Assembly (NCBI RefSeq): GCF_024199945.1
Contig: NZ_JANADP010000001.1
Span: forward strand, 2,542,001-2,606,000
Source of the DNA: Bradyrhizobium sp. CCGUVB4N
GTDB taxonomy: Bacteria; Pseudomonadota; Alphaproteobacteria; Rhizobiales; Xanthobacteraceae
DNA length: 64,000 bases
Reading direction: 5' to 3'
Below are positions 25,118 through 34,040 of this stretch, piece by piece; the stretch's first letter is position 1; each line of letters starts with the position of its first letter. A program made the position numbers and the translations under genes. The notes beneath the pieces were generated by a model, which worked only from the letters and a program-made list of their open reading frames with translations, had not been told where the DNA came from and searched no databases.

Positions 25118-25585
25118 ATGTTCCGCGTGATTGCCGACACATTGCAGGCCTACCTCGATTTCGATCCGAAGCGAAAGCGCGATCTGACCGAGTTGCACAA
25201 GCTGGTGGTCTCGGCCGCGCCAGCCCTCAAGCGCCATTTCCATCAGGGAACGCCCGCGGGAGAGGCGGGAATGCGCATGAAGATGATCGGCTATGGAAAG
25301 TTCCGCTACGCCATCAAATCGGGCAAAAGCACGGACTGGCCGGTGATCGGTGTTGCACTCCAGAAAAACTACATCAGCATGTACGTGACGGTGACGAGGC
25401 AAGGCGCGCCCGTCGTATCCCGTTATGCCGGGAAGCTCGGCGAATTGCGCATGGGGGGCAACAACTTCAGTTTCGAGCGGTTCGACGATCTCAAGCACGA
25501 TGCGGTGTCTGCTCTCGTCGCGGAGGTTGCCGGCATCTACGAAGCGGATCCTGAAAATCCCGTCCGCTACATGCAGGGGTCCTGA
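25118..25585 (+). CDS. DUF1801 domain protein
   Basis: A 155-residue protein of the DUF1801 (YdhG-like, ferrous-transport-like fold) family: helices at the N-terminus (LQAYLDFDPKRKRDLTELHKLV), then KMIGYGKFRYAIKSGKSTDWPVIGVALQKNYISMYV and GKLGELRMGGNNFSFERFDDL. The family has no proven activity. It is likely co-transcribed with the GNAT gene just upstream. Confidence 0.82.
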   Translation: MFRVIADTLQAYLDFDPKRKRDLTELHKLVVSAAPALKRHFHQGTPAGEAGMRMKMIGYGKFRYAIKSGKSTDWPVIGVALQKNYISMYVTVTRQGAPVVSRYAGKLGELRMGGNNFSFERFDDLKHDAVSALVAEVAGIYEADPENPVRYMQGS

Positions 25586-25672
25586 CCTCCGATTCCGACG
25601 CAGTCGGGAATATTCCGGGTGACCGGGCGATCATGATCGGCGGGATTTTGTCCACCGCATGAGAGCGCCCAA

Positions 25673-26425
25673 ATGGCCCTTAGTCGCCGCCAACTTCTCG
25701 CGATCGCATCGTTGACGGTCGCGTCCTCGATTGCAGGCGATTCCCATGGAGCGGGCGGGCCGATCAAGGCGATCGCGTTCGACGGCTTTCCGATCTTCGA
25801 TCCGCGTCCGATCTTCGCGCTGGCCGAGAACCTGTTTCCCGGACGCGGCGCCGAACTGTCAAACGCCTGGCGAACGAAGCAGTTCGAATACACATGGCTC
25901 CGCACCATGAGCGGAGATTATCGCGACTTCCTCGGCGTCATCGATGACGCCCTGGTGTTCGCCTGCAAGTCGCTCGATATCGAACTGACCGGCGTCAAGA
26001 GAAGTGCGCTGGTCGAAGGTTATCTCGGCATGACGGTCTGGCCCGACGTATCGCCCGCTCTGTCCATGCTGAAGGACAACGGCTTGCGGCTCGCACTCCT
26101 GAGCAATTTCTCGCCCGCGATGCTCGACGCCAATATTCGCGCCGCAGGGCTCGAAGGCGTCTTCGAATTTCAGCTGAGCACGGATGCGGTTCGTGCCTAC
26201 AAGCCTGACCCGCGAGCCTATCAGATGGGCCTCGACGCTTTCGCCTTGAAGCGTGAAGAGGTTCTCTTTGCAGCCTTCGCCGGCTGGGATGCCTCCGGCG
26301 CCAAACTGTTCGGCTATCCCACCTTCTGGGTCAATCGGCAGAAGCAACCGCGCGAACAGCTCGATGCCGTTCCCGACGGCGAGGGGCTCGGCATGACCGA
26401 CCTGGTGCACTTTCTGTCGAGCTAG
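25673..26425 (+). CDS. Haloacid dehalogenase type II-like protein with Tat signal
   Basis: A 250-residue HAD-superfamily hydrolase closest in pattern to L-2-haloacid dehalogenases: nucleophile Asp37 in IAFDGFPIFD, the Ser/Asn loop LLSNFS, Lys in YKPDPRAY and the acidic/Trp segment AGWDASGAKLFGYPTFWVNR. The N-terminus is a twin-arginine signal, SRRQLLAIASLTVASSIAGDSHG, with small residues before a likely cleavage site. Export to the periplasm is unusual for this enzyme class. The first catalytic loop reads DGFPIFD rather than the common DAYGTLFD, so dehalogenase specificity is uncertain. Confidence 0.82.
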   Translation: MALSRRQLLAIASLTVASSIAGDSHGAGGPIKAIAFDGFPIFDPRPIFALAENLFPGRGAELSNAWRTKQFEYTWLRTMSGDYRDFLGVIDDALVFACKSLDIELTGVKRSALVEGYLGMTVWPDVSPALSMLKDNGLRLALLSNFSPAMLDANIRAAGLEGVFEFQLSTDAVRAYKPDPRAYQMGLDAFALKREEVLFAAFAGWDASGAKLFGYPTFWVNRQKQPREQLDAVPDGEGLGMTDLVHFLSS

Positions 26426-26507
26426 TGCGAGCGACCAGCTGCCACTGTACCGTCGGCGCGGTTTATGCCAAAAACCGCAGGCGAAGCAGACGAAGGACAT
26501 GTGAAGT

Positions 26508-27278
26508 TTGGCCGTACCCAAGAAGGGCACCTCGCCCGCGGAACGCCAGAACGGGATTGATCGGACCATCGATCTCCTGGAAGCGCTGCTGCATCTGCGC
26601 GAACCTTCCAAGCTCAGCGACCTCGCCAAGCAAATGGGCGCGCCGCGATCGACCGTCTATGCCATCGCCAACCGCCTGATCGAGGCGGACTTGCTGGAGA
26701 GCGTCGGCGATGGCGGGCAGGTCTATTTCGGCAAGGCGGTGCATCTCTACGGGCGGGCCTATGCGGAGGCCAATCCCCTGCATCGCCGCTGCCGCGAAGC
26801 CCTCGACCGGCTCGCGACCCAGCACAGCGCCACCGCGCAACTCTGCGCGTTGCGTGGCCGCAAATATGTGGTGGTCGATACGCGGGACGGGTCGGGCCTG
26901 TTCCGGATCACGACGGATGTCGGCATCGAGGTGCCGCTGCCGTGGACGGCATCCGGCCGGTTGCTGCTGGATCATATGAGCCCGGCGGACATTCGCGCCT
27001 TTGTTCCGAAGGAGGATTTTCGCCTTCCGGACGGCCGCGTCCTCGACATCGACGATTTCATCAAGGACGTCGCACGCGCGCGGCGTGACGGCAAATGCGT
27101 GACGACGGCGCTGTCCGATCGGTTTACGTCGTGTCTTGCCGCCCCCATCCGTGACAAGAAGGGTGTTGCGGTTGCGACGCTTTGCTTCGTCGTTCCCGCG
27201 GATTCGGTGAAGGAGCGCAGGACCGCGCTGCTCGACGATCTCGTCGCCACCGCAATCGAACTCTCCGATCGCCCCTGA
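26508..27278 (+). CDS. IclR-family regulator of the D-aminoacylase module
   Basis: A 256-residue IclR protein: winged helix-turn-helix at about residues 15-75 (LLHLREPSKLSDLAKQMGAPRSTVYAIANRLIEADLLE) and effector domain (about 90-250) with DTRDGSGLFRITTDVGIEVPLPWTASGRLLL. The start is a TTG (26508) preceded by GAAGGA; no better ATG exists before the HTH. It lies upstream of, and in the same direction as, an MFS-deacylase-RidA operon, separated by 292 bases that hold a likely promoter, so it is the natural candidate to control it (inference). Confidence 0.88.
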   Translation: MAVPKKGTSPAERQNGIDRTIDLLEALLHLREPSKLSDLAKQMGAPRSTVYAIANRLIEADLLESVGDGGQVYFGKAVHLYGRAYAEANPLHRRCREALDRLATQHSATAQLCALRGRKYVVVDTRDGSGLFRITTDVGIEVPLPWTASGRLLLDHMSPADIRAFVPKEDFRLPDGRVLDIDDFIKDVARARRDGKCVTTALSDRFTSCLAAPIRDKKGVAVATLCFVVPADSVKERRTALLDDLVATAIELSDRP

Positions 27279-27420
27279 GCCAGGCCGGCCTGCAAGCGCA
27301 GCGACCGATGTTCCCGCATCGCCTCGCGCGCCGTCGCCGCGCGTCCCGTGTTTGCGCGGCACGCAGTGCACAACGTTCGGAGAATGCGCGTCGCGGCGCG
27401 CAGGACTAGAATGTCCGGGC

Positions 27421-27482
27421 TTGACATCACGCCGTCCGAATATCTAACGTGACGCTATAAGAACATATTGTCCATTATAAGA
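27421..27482 (+). promoter_or_regulatory. Candidate promoter and repeats ahead of the MFS operon
   Basis: TTGACA at 27421-27426 is followed 18 bases later by TAACGT (27445-27450), a fair sigma-70-like pair. Downstream, two TATAAGA units at 27456-27462 and 27476-27482 are 20 bases apart, on one helix face, and could bind the IclR regulator. Weak evidence. Confidence 0.35.
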
Positions 27483-27570
27483 GACAGTGTAGTTGCAGGC
27501 GCGGTGAGGTTCTTGCTGTCCCATGACAGGGCGCGAGACGCGATCCTGCGTGTCCAGGCGAGGATTCAAC

Positions 27571-28890
27571 ATGGCGAATGCAGGACAACAGGTACCCGGA
27601 CGACGCTGGCTGATCGGTTGTCTGCTCGGCGTTGGAATTCTCATCAACTACATCGATCGTGTCGGCCTCTCGGCCGCGACGCCCGCGCTCACCAAGGAGC
27701 TCGGCCTCACCGCCACCGACATCGGCCTGCTCGGCAGCGCGTTCTTCTGGACCTATTCGCTGCTGCAGGTCCCCGGCGGCATGGTGCTCGATCGCTTCGG
27801 CGTCACCAAGGTCGGCCGCGGCTCGAGCTTCCTCTGGGCGGTTGCCGCCACCATCACCGCGCTCGCCAGCGGACTTTACGGAATCTTCGCCGCGCGTCTG
27901 TTGCTCGGCGTCGCCGAAGCGCCGGCGTTTCCGGCAAGCCAGAAGGCGACCGGCCACTGGTTTCCGCTCGACGAACGCGCGCGCTCGACCGCGATCTTCG
28001 ATTCCGCGGCCAAATTCTCCAACGTGATTGGCGTGCCGCTGGTCGCCTATGTGATCTTTCTCTACGGCTGGCGCTGGGGTTTTGGCGTCACCGCGCTGCT
28101 GAGCTTTGCGTATTTCATCGCCTACTACATCATCTACCGAAATCCGAGCGAGGATCCGAAGCTCACCAAGGAGGAGCATGACTACATCGTCGCCGGCGGC
28201 GGCACGCCGGAAGGCCCGGCGACCGCGGGGCAGAGCCGCATGCTCGGTTACCTCCTGCGCAACCGCAAGGTCTGGGGCCTCACCATCGGCTTCTCCGCCT
28301 ATGGCTACACCTTCTATCTCTTCCTCACCTGGCTGCCGGGCTATCTCGCCCAGACCATGCATATGAACCTGATGTCGGCCGCGGGCTATTCGACGATTCC
28401 CTGGATCTTCGCGACGTTGTCCGACCTCCTGATCGGCGGGTTCCTGGTGGATCATCTGATCGCGCGTGGTTACGACTCGACGCGGGTGCGCCAGTCCGTG
28501 ATCATCGTCGGCATGCTGATGGGGCTTGCCGTGATCGGCGCCGCCTTCACCGTGCAGCCGGGCTGGGCGTTGTTGTGGCTGTCGATCGCGATCTCCGGCC
28601 TGTCGGCCGCGGCGCCGGTCGGGTCCTCGATCGTGTCGCTGATCGCGCCCAAGGGCGGCGCGGGAAGTGTCGGCGGCATTGTCAACTTCACCAACAATAT
28701 GATGGGCGTGCTCGCGCCGATCGTCACCGGCATCGTGGTCGACTGGACACAATCGTTCGCCGGTGCCTTCATGATCGCCGGCGTCGTGCTGCTGATCGGT
28801 ATCTTCTTCTATGTCGTGGTGCTCGGCCGGATCGAGTCGATTCCGGATTTCGAAGAGGCGTCGCCGGCAGGCGCCGTGCCTGTTCACTGA
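27571..28890 (+). CDS. MFS transporter, anion:cation symporter-like
   Basis: A 439-residue major facilitator with 12 predicted membrane helices. The signature of the ACS (ExuT/GudP/phthalate) family is visible: INYIDRVGLSAATPAL after helix 1, the loop 2-3 motif GGMVLDRFGVTKVGRGSS, and a short central loop (NPSEDPKLTKEEHDYIVAGG). These carriers import organic anions with protons. The ATG at 27571 matches the family N-terminus. Ten bases separate it from the deacylase gene, so the likely cargo is an N-acylated amino acid or related carboxylate. Confidence 0.88.
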   Translation: MANAGQQVPGRRWLIGCLLGVGILINYIDRVGLSAATPALTKELGLTATDIGLLGSAFFWTYSLLQVPGGMVLDRFGVTKVGRGSSFLWAVAATITALASGLYGIFAARLLLGVAEAPAFPASQKATGHWFPLDERARSTAIFDSAAKFSNVIGVPLVAYVIFLYGWRWGFGVTALLSFAYFIAYYIIYRNPSEDPKLTKEEHDYIVAGGGTPEGPATAGQSRMLGYLLRNRKVWGLTIGFSAYGYTFYLFLTWLPGYLAQTMHMNLMSAAGYSTIPWIFATLSDLLIGGFLVDHLIARGYDSTRVRQSVIIVGMLMGLAVIGAAFTVQPGWALLWLSIAISGLSAAAPVGSSIVSLIAPKGGAGSVGGIVNFTNNMMGVLAPIVTGIVVDWTQSFAGAFMIAGVVLLIGIFFYVVVLGRIESIPDFEEASPAGAVPVH

Positions 28891-28900
28891 GGAGAGGGGC

Positions 28901-30511
28901 ATGCCCCAGAATCTTGACAGCAAGGACACGCTGATCCGCAACGCCCGGGTGATCGACGGCACCGGCGCGCCGTGGTTCGAGGCCGATTTGCGCATCAGCG
29001 ATGGCCGCATCGCGGCGATCGGCACCTCGTTGCCGGCGGACGAGGCCGACATCATCGACGCGCGCGGATGCTATCTCGCGCCGGGCTTCATCGATGCGCA
29101 TTGCCACGACGACCTGATCTGCCTGCGCGAGCCTGACAGGCCCGAGAAGACGTTGCAGGGCGTGACCACGCTCGTCGTCGGCAATTGCTGCTTCTCGCTC
29201 TATCCGGCGACCGCAGGCTCCGCCGAGCTGCTGCGGCTGCACTTCTCGGGTCTTGCAGGTGAGACCCGTCCGGACGAAGTGTTCGACAGTTTCGACGGCT
29301 ACCGGCAGGCTTTGGAAGGGCCTGGCGTGGCGCTCAACCTCGTCTCGCTGGTCGGCCATGCCGCGATCCGGCTCGCCGTGCTCGGTTACGAGCGACGCGC
29401 GGCGACGGAGGCGGAGATCGCGGCGATGCAGGCGCTGCTGGCGCAGCAGCTCGCCCAGGGCGCGGCCGGTCTGTCGCTCGGCCTCGTCTATCCGCCGAGC
29501 GCCTTTGCCGACACCAATGAACTGAACGCGCTGGCGGAGACCGTGCGCGCGCACGGCAAGCTGCTGACCGCACACATCCGCAGCTATGAAGCGGGTCTGC
29601 TGCAATCCATCGACGAGTTCATCGCGATCCTGCGCGCCTCCGGTGCGGCGGGATTACTGTCGCATCTACAGTCGGCCGGCAAGCCGAACTGGGGCGCGAT
29701 TCCCAAGGCGCTCGACCGGCTCGAGGCCGCGCGCGCGGAGGGGATCGATATCTCCTTCGACATGTATCCATACCCGGCCGGCAGCTCCTACATGCTGCAA
29801 TTGCTGCCGCCGGCCGCGCTCGAAGGCGGCATCGACGCGCTGCGCGAGCGACTGCGCGATTCCGCGAAGCGCGAGGCGCTGCGCGTGCTGGTGGAGGAGG
29901 GCGATCCCGATCCGCATGCCGCGCAGTCCAAGATCGTGCTGATCGGCTGGCACAATGTGCGCATCTCCGGCACCGGCAATCCCGCGCTGAAGCCACTCGA
30001 GGGCAAGTCGATGGTCGATGCCGCGCGCGAGCTCGGCATCTCGCCGTTCGATCTCATGGTTCGATGCATCGAGGAGGATCAGGGCCAGACCGGCATCATC
30101 ATGTTCCAGCTCGATGAGGCCGATTTGCGTGCGGCCTTCACCCATCGCCTGCACATGGTTGGTTCCGACGGCATTCCGCGCCCGGGCACCAAGCCGCATC
30201 CGCGCGCCTATGGCAGTTTCCCGCGCGTCGCCGGCCGCCTGACGCGCGAGCAGGGCTGGCTGACGCTGGAAGACGCCGTGCGGCGAATGACGGCGATGCC
30301 GGCCCAGCGCTTCGGCCTGTCCGACCGCGGCATCCTGCGGCCGGGCATGGTCGCGGATCTCACGCTGTTCGACGAGACCATCATGGACAAGGCGACGTTC
30401 GAGACGCCGACGGAAATGCCCGCAGGCATCCGTTCGGTCTTCGTCGCCGGCAAGGCCGTGGTCGCGGATGGACGCAGCACCTTCGCGCGGCCAGGCCGGG
30501 CCCTGACGTAA
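28901..30511 (+). CDS. N-acyl-D-amino-acid deacylase (D-aminoacylase family)
   Basis: A 536-residue amidohydrolase that would free a D-amino acid (or similar amine) from its N-acyl group. Metal motif HCHDD is at residues 67-71 and the metal-bridging cysteine of this family fits C96 in VGNCCFS (usually GNCG). Further marks are TAHIRSYE, a HLQSAGKPNWG segment, GSDGIPRPG with the catalytic Asp, and HPRAYGSFPRV close to the C-terminus. The ATG at 28901 has a strong GGAGAGG site. It stands between an uptake carrier and a RidA protein, which deals with reactive imines from amino-acid oxidation, so the operon reads as D-amino-acid or N-acyl amino-acid catabolism. Confidence 0.88.
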   Translation: MPQNLDSKDTLIRNARVIDGTGAPWFEADLRISDGRIAAIGTSLPADEADIIDARGCYLAPGFIDAHCHDDLICLREPDRPEKTLQGVTTLVVGNCCFSLYPATAGSAELLRLHFSGLAGETRPDEVFDSFDGYRQALEGPGVALNLVSLVGHAAIRLAVLGYERRAATEAEIAAMQALLAQQLAQGAAGLSLGLVYPPSAFADTNELNALAETVRAHGKLLTAHIRSYEAGLLQSIDEFIAILRASGAAGLLSHLQSAGKPNWGAIPKALDRLEAARAEGIDISFDMYPYPAGSSYMLQLLPPAALEGGIDALRERLRDSAKREALRVLVEEGDPDPHAAQSKIVLIGWHNVRISGTGNPALKPLEGKSMVDAARELGISPFDLMVRCIEEDQGQTGIIMFQLDEADLRAAFTHRLHMVGSDGIPRPGTKPHPRAYGSFPRVAGRLTREQGWLTLEDAVRRMTAMPAQRFGLSDRGILRPGMVADLTLFDETIMDKATFETPTEMPAGIRSVFVAGKAVVADGRSTFARPGRALT

Positions 30512-30534
30512 TCTTTACACATAGGACGAGACCA

Positions 30535-30918
30535 ATGACGCTGAAACGATACGGCGCGGCCGGCGGCACCGGCACCGGCGGCCAGCACCTTCCTTTTGCC
30601 CGCGCGGTCGAGGCCGACGGCTGGCTCTACGTGTCGGGGCAGACGCCGATGGAGAACGGCGAGGTGATCGAAGGCGGCATCATCCCGCAATCGCACAAGG
30701 CGATCCGCAACATGCTCGCGATCCTGACCGAAGCCGGCTACGAGCCCAAGGATGTCGTGCGTTGCGGCGTCTGGCTCGACGATCCCCGGGACTTTCAAAG
30801 CTTCAACAAGGTCTTCGCCGAATATTTCGGCGCCAATCCGCCGGCGCGGGCCTGCGTGGTGTCGAGCATGGTGGTGGATTGCAAGGTGGAGATCGACTGC
30901 GTCGCCTATCGCAGGTGA
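30535..30918 (+). CDS. RidA-family enamine/imine deaminase
   Basis: A 127-residue trimeric-type RidA/YjgF protein. LPFARAVEADGWLYVSGQTPM and the closing PPARACVVSSMVVDCKVEID contain the conserved Gly/Tyr surface and the arginine that binds the carboxylate. RidA proteins hydrolyse enamines/imines released by PLP enzymes or amino-acid oxidases. Placement 23 bases after the deacylase suggests protection during breakdown of the released amino acid. No oxidase or dehydratase gene follows, as the operon ends in a palindromic repeat. Confidence 0.9.
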   Translation: MTLKRYGAAGGTGTGGQHLPFARAVEADGWLYVSGQTPMENGEVIEGGIIPQSHKAIRNMLAILTEAGYEPKDVVRCGVWLDDPRDFQSFNKVFAEYFGANPPARACVVSSMVVDCKVEIDCVAYRR

Positions 30919-30989
30919 AGCTGCTCCTGCTGCGTCCGCTGGGCTAGATTGGGATGAGCTTTGGTGGAATCGATGCGCGCCAGGCGTTC

Positions 30990-31140
30990 ACCTCTCCCGA
31001 AGGGAGAGGTCGGATCGCATTGAAAATGCGATCCGGGTGAGGGGTTACAGTCTCGCCGATCGCTGCGCCCCCTCACCCGGATTGCTCAGGCGCGCAATTG
31101 CGCGCCAAAGCAATCCCACCTCTCCCCGTTGGGGAGAGGT
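30990..31140. repeat. Composite palindromic element related to the one near 14.3 kb
   Basis: Outer hairpins ACCTCTCCC-GAA-GGGAGAGGT (30990-31010) and ACCTCTCCCC-GTT-GGGGAGAGGT (31118-31140) are reverse complements of each other. Inside are GGATCGCAT/ATGCGATCC and GGCGCGCAATTGCGCGCC hairpins and a GGTGAGGGG/CCCCTCACC pair. It separates the convergent RidA and TonB-receptor genes and may end both transcripts. Confidence 0.82.
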
Positions 31141-31181
31141 GGGCTTCCGAGCAAGCCGAACTAACCTAATCTCATCACGGT

Positions 31182-33449
31182 CTAGAACCGCTGCGACATG
31201 CCGACATAGAAGCCGCGCCGGGGTCCGTATTGCGGGGCGAACACGCCGATGCCGGAGCCGTCGCGGATCTGGTAGATCGTGTCGAACGCATTGACCACGT
31301 CGAAGCGCACCGTCGTCGGCTTGTTCGGCGCGATGATGTTGAAGTCGTGTGACAGGCCGAAATTCACCTGCGTGTAGCCGGGCAGGTGATCGGTGTTGGC
31401 AAAGCCCGAGCGCAGGCCGCTGCCATAGATCATCGACACGCTGTAACGCGTGCCCTCCCAGAGATAGGAGGCACCGGCCGACCCCGACAGCATCTGGGCG
31501 TGGTCGGTGTAGATGTAGTGGCCCGCGATGTAGGCGAGCTCATCCGCACCGAACAGATACTGGTTCGAGACGACGTTGCTCGCGATCTGCTTGGCCCAGG
31601 CGAGGTTGGCGTAGGCGCTGAAATTGCCGTTGCGGTAGGTCGACTTCAGCTCGACGCCGACATTCTCGGCGTGATCGTAGTTGAAGCCGCTCAGCACATA
31701 GGCAGCGCCGAACTGGCCGTCGTCGAGCAGGTCGCGCGCCTTCTTGTAGTAGGCGTCGGCGCCGACCTCCAGGCCCGGGATCGCGTAGATCTTCTGCGTC
31801 ACGCCGACGTCGAACACGTGCGCACGCTCCGGCAGCACCGGACTGTTCTGCGCCACTTCTGGCGTCAACGTGTTCGCGGGCGCGCCGGGCGGCGTCACCA
31901 GCGCGAGGTTGACCGGGGCCGCGATCACCTGCGAGGGCGGGGTGAAGGTGCGCGCATAGCCGGCGTGGAACGTGGTGCCGTCGAACGGCTTCCAGGTCAG
32001 GCTGACGCGCGGGCTGAGCTGGTTCGCATCGACATATTGGTACATCTGGTCGAAGCGCAGGCCGGCGTTGAGGGTCAGATTGTTGGTGATCTTCCACTCG
32101 TCCTGGACATAGGTCCCGATCAGCCAGCCGGTCTTGGCGCTGGAATCGAACACCGAGAACGGCGCGTCGTTCGTTCCCGCGGTCGGGTCGGTGGGATCGG
32201 CCAGCGGCAGCACAGTTGATCCGCTGTTGACCAGCGTCCGCTCCGCGCTGACCGAGAGGCCGAAGCGCAGCGTGTGCGCATAGCCGATGCGCCAGGCGGT
32301 GTCCTGCTGAATGCCGTTGACCACGCTCTGGCGATAGACGTCCGAGGACACGCCGTTGAAGACGAGATCGCCGATCGGATCGGGGTAGAAGTGCAGCTGG
32401 CTGTAGCGATTGAAATACGAGGTCTGCGTGTCGAACTCGCCATTCGAGGTCTGGTAGGAGACGACGTTGAACTGGTTGAACTCGTTCTGGTGCTCGTTCA
32501 GCCTGGACGAGTCGAAATTCGAGACGCCGAACGCCGTGTTGGCAGGCGCCTGCCCGGGGTTGTTCGGAATCTGGAACGTCGCATTCGACACGCCGCTCAT
32601 GAAGGTGAGGCGGCTGTTCGGATCGATCATCGTTGAGAGATAGAGAAATCCCTTTTCCTGGTTGGTGCGGTCGTGAATCGCGTTGACCGACGGGGTCGGG
32701 TTCTCGATGCCGAGATTGTTCTGCAGGAAGCGGCCCGACAGGAAATACTGCGTCTGTCCGACGGTCCCGCCATATTCCACATTGGTCGAGATGGTGCCGT
32801 TGCTGCCACCATAGACGCCGACGACGCCGGAATTGTTGAAGGCATCGGCCTTGGTGGAGATGTCGAGCACGCCGGCGGTGCGCTGGCCGTATTGCGCCGG
32901 CAGCGCACCGGTGAGCAGGCTCATGCTGCCGACGATGCCGGTGTCGAGGATCTGCCCGAACGCGCCGACGCCGTCGGGAAGCATGACGCCGTTGATGCGA
33001 TATTGCAGGTTGGCGTGCTCGTTGCGGACGTGCAGGTCGCCGCTCGCCGCCGAATCCTGGGTGACGCCGGGGAATTGCAGCAGCACCTTGTCGAGCGAGG
33101 CGTTGGTGCCCTGCGGCAGCGCCTCGATGGCCTGGCGCGTGAGCGTGTGGGCGGTGGCGCCGCCGGGCGGAAGCACGCTCTGGCGCGCCGCGTCCATCCT
33201 GTCGCTCTGCCCCTCGACCGCCGCCGGCGCTTCGGTCGGCGGTTTTGCCTGCGAATTTGTCCGGCGCCTGTCGACGGCGACCCGAACCTTGGGACGGCGC
33301 GGCGCCTGCGTCTGCTTGGGCGCATCGACCTCGACGCTGGGCAGCGTCGTGAGGGGAGCCGTCGTCTGCGCCATGGCGCCGCCGCCGGGGTGAAACAGCG
33401 TGAGTGCGGCGAGGCTCGAGCCCGCCAATATTGCTTTTGAAGACACCAT
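31182..33449 (-). CDS. TonB-dependent outer-membrane receptor, predicted zinc-regulated
   Basis: A 755-residue TonB-dependent receptor. It has a signal peptide (residues 1-27, ILAGSSLAALTLFHPGGGAMA), an N-terminal segment LPSVEVDAPKQ of the kind seen in rhizobial receptors, a Pro/Arg-rich linker, a plug (about 85-215, VLLQFPGVTQDSAASGDLHVRNEHANLQYRINGVMLP) and a 22-strand barrel ending in a terminal Phe (YVGMSQRF). The start at 33449 fits the signal peptide; the open frame runs 57 bases further without one. It follows a DUF2946 gene that has a Zur-like palindrome before it, so uptake of zinc (or another metal complex) is inferred. No siderophore genes are nearby. Confidence 0.88.
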   Translation of the reverse strand: MVSSKAILAGSSLAALTLFHPGGGAMAQTTAPLTTLPSVEVDAPKQTQAPRRPKVRVAVDRRRTNSQAKPPTEAPAAVEGQSDRMDAARQSVLPPGGATAHTLTRQAIEALPQGTNASLDKVLLQFPGVTQDSAASGDLHVRNEHANLQYRINGVMLPDGVGAFGQILDTGIVGSMSLLTGALPAQYGQRTAGVLDISTKADAFNNSGVVGVYGGSNGTISTNVEYGGTVGQTQYFLSGRFLQNNLGIENPTPSVNAIHDRTNQEKGFLYLSTMIDPNSRLTFMSGVSNATFQIPNNPGQAPANTAFGVSNFDSSRLNEHQNEFNQFNVVSYQTSNGEFDTQTSYFNRYSQLHFYPDPIGDLVFNGVSSDVYRQSVVNGIQQDTAWRIGYAHTLRFGLSVSAERTLVNSGSTVLPLADPTDPTAGTNDAPFSVFDSSAKTGWLIGTYVQDEWKITNNLTLNAGLRFDQMYQYVDANQLSPRVSLTWKPFDGTTFHAGYARTFTPPSQVIAAPVNLALVTPPGAPANTLTPEVAQNSPVLPERAHVFDVGVTQKIYAIPGLEVGADAYYKKARDLLDDGQFGAAYVLSGFNYDHAENVGVELKSTYRNGNFSAYANLAWAKQIASNVVSNQYLFGADELAYIAGHYIYTDHAQMLSGSAGASYLWEGTRYSVSMIYGSGLRSGFANTDHLPGYTQVNFGLSHDFNIIAPNKPTTVRFDVVNAFDTIYQIRDGSGIGVFAPQYGPRRGFYVGMSQRF

Positions 33450-33597
33450 TGTCCTGATTTCCGATCGCGCGCCGCCGCGCTCATTCGGAGCACTTGCAGG
33501 CGGCACGCGCCGTCGACACGCGACGGATCAATTTCGATAGCCCTGCGGAATCGGCGCGAGGCGCGGCCGATGGCAAAGGCAGCTCAATCGATGGAGA

Positions 33598-33996
33598 TCA
33601 GGTGGCGGGAGGAGCGCGCGGCTGGAACGCGTGGCTTGCCGATTCCAGATGGATGAACTCGGCATCGGTGGTGCGGTAGAGCAGCTCGACCGCCTGCGGC
33701 AGTAGCAGCAAAGGCGGCGTCGCGAACGTGACCGTGCCGGCCATCGCGACCAGCGCGCAGATCGCGCAATTGTCGTCGCCCGGCTGTTCGCGATCGGGAT
33801 TTGCCGGGGACTGCTTCTGGACCGCCGCGCGGTCGGTCGACGCAATGCTCTTGGCGCTGTCGGCCAGTTGGCCTTGCGCAAGCGGCGCGGCCTGCGCGAA
33901 CCAGTGGCTGTGACCGAAGGTCAGCGCGAACTGCACCAGCATCGCGAACAACGCGAGCCGGGCGCCGTGCCTGATATTCGACCGGAACCACTTCAT
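33598..33996 (-). CDS. DUF2946 protein upstream of the TonB receptor
   Basis: A 132-residue protein with one N-terminal membrane/signal helix (LALFAMLVQFALTFGHSHWF) ending in a His pair, a charged middle, CAIC (Cys-x2-Cys) at about 85-88 within DDNCAICALVAMAGTV, and a second hydrophobic stretch. GHSHWF plus CxxC is the DUF2946 hallmark and looks metal-binding; the family is often found next to TonB-dependent metal receptors. The start at 33996 is preferred because earlier in-frame starts run into the predicted operator at 34041-34061. It is probably the first gene of a two-gene unit with the receptor. Confidence 0.78.
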   Translation of the reverse strand: MKWFRSNIRHGARLALFAMLVQFALTFGHSHWFAQAAPLAQGQLADSAKSIASTDRAAVQKQSPANPDREQPGDDNCAICALVAMAGTVTFATPPLLLLPQAVELLYRTTDAEFIHLESASHAFQPRAPPAT

Positions 33997-34040
33997 CTGG
34001 AAAACGCCACCCCGCATCGCGAGGCGCCGACCGGGCGTCG

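Noticed and set aside
27476..27487. TATAAGAGACAG, a 12-base match to the Tn5 mosaic end
   Set aside because: Only 12 of 19 bases match, the flanking sequence is normal for the locus and no transposase gene is present; chance or part of a promoter is more likely, although a library-adapter remnant could be excluded by rereading the raw data.
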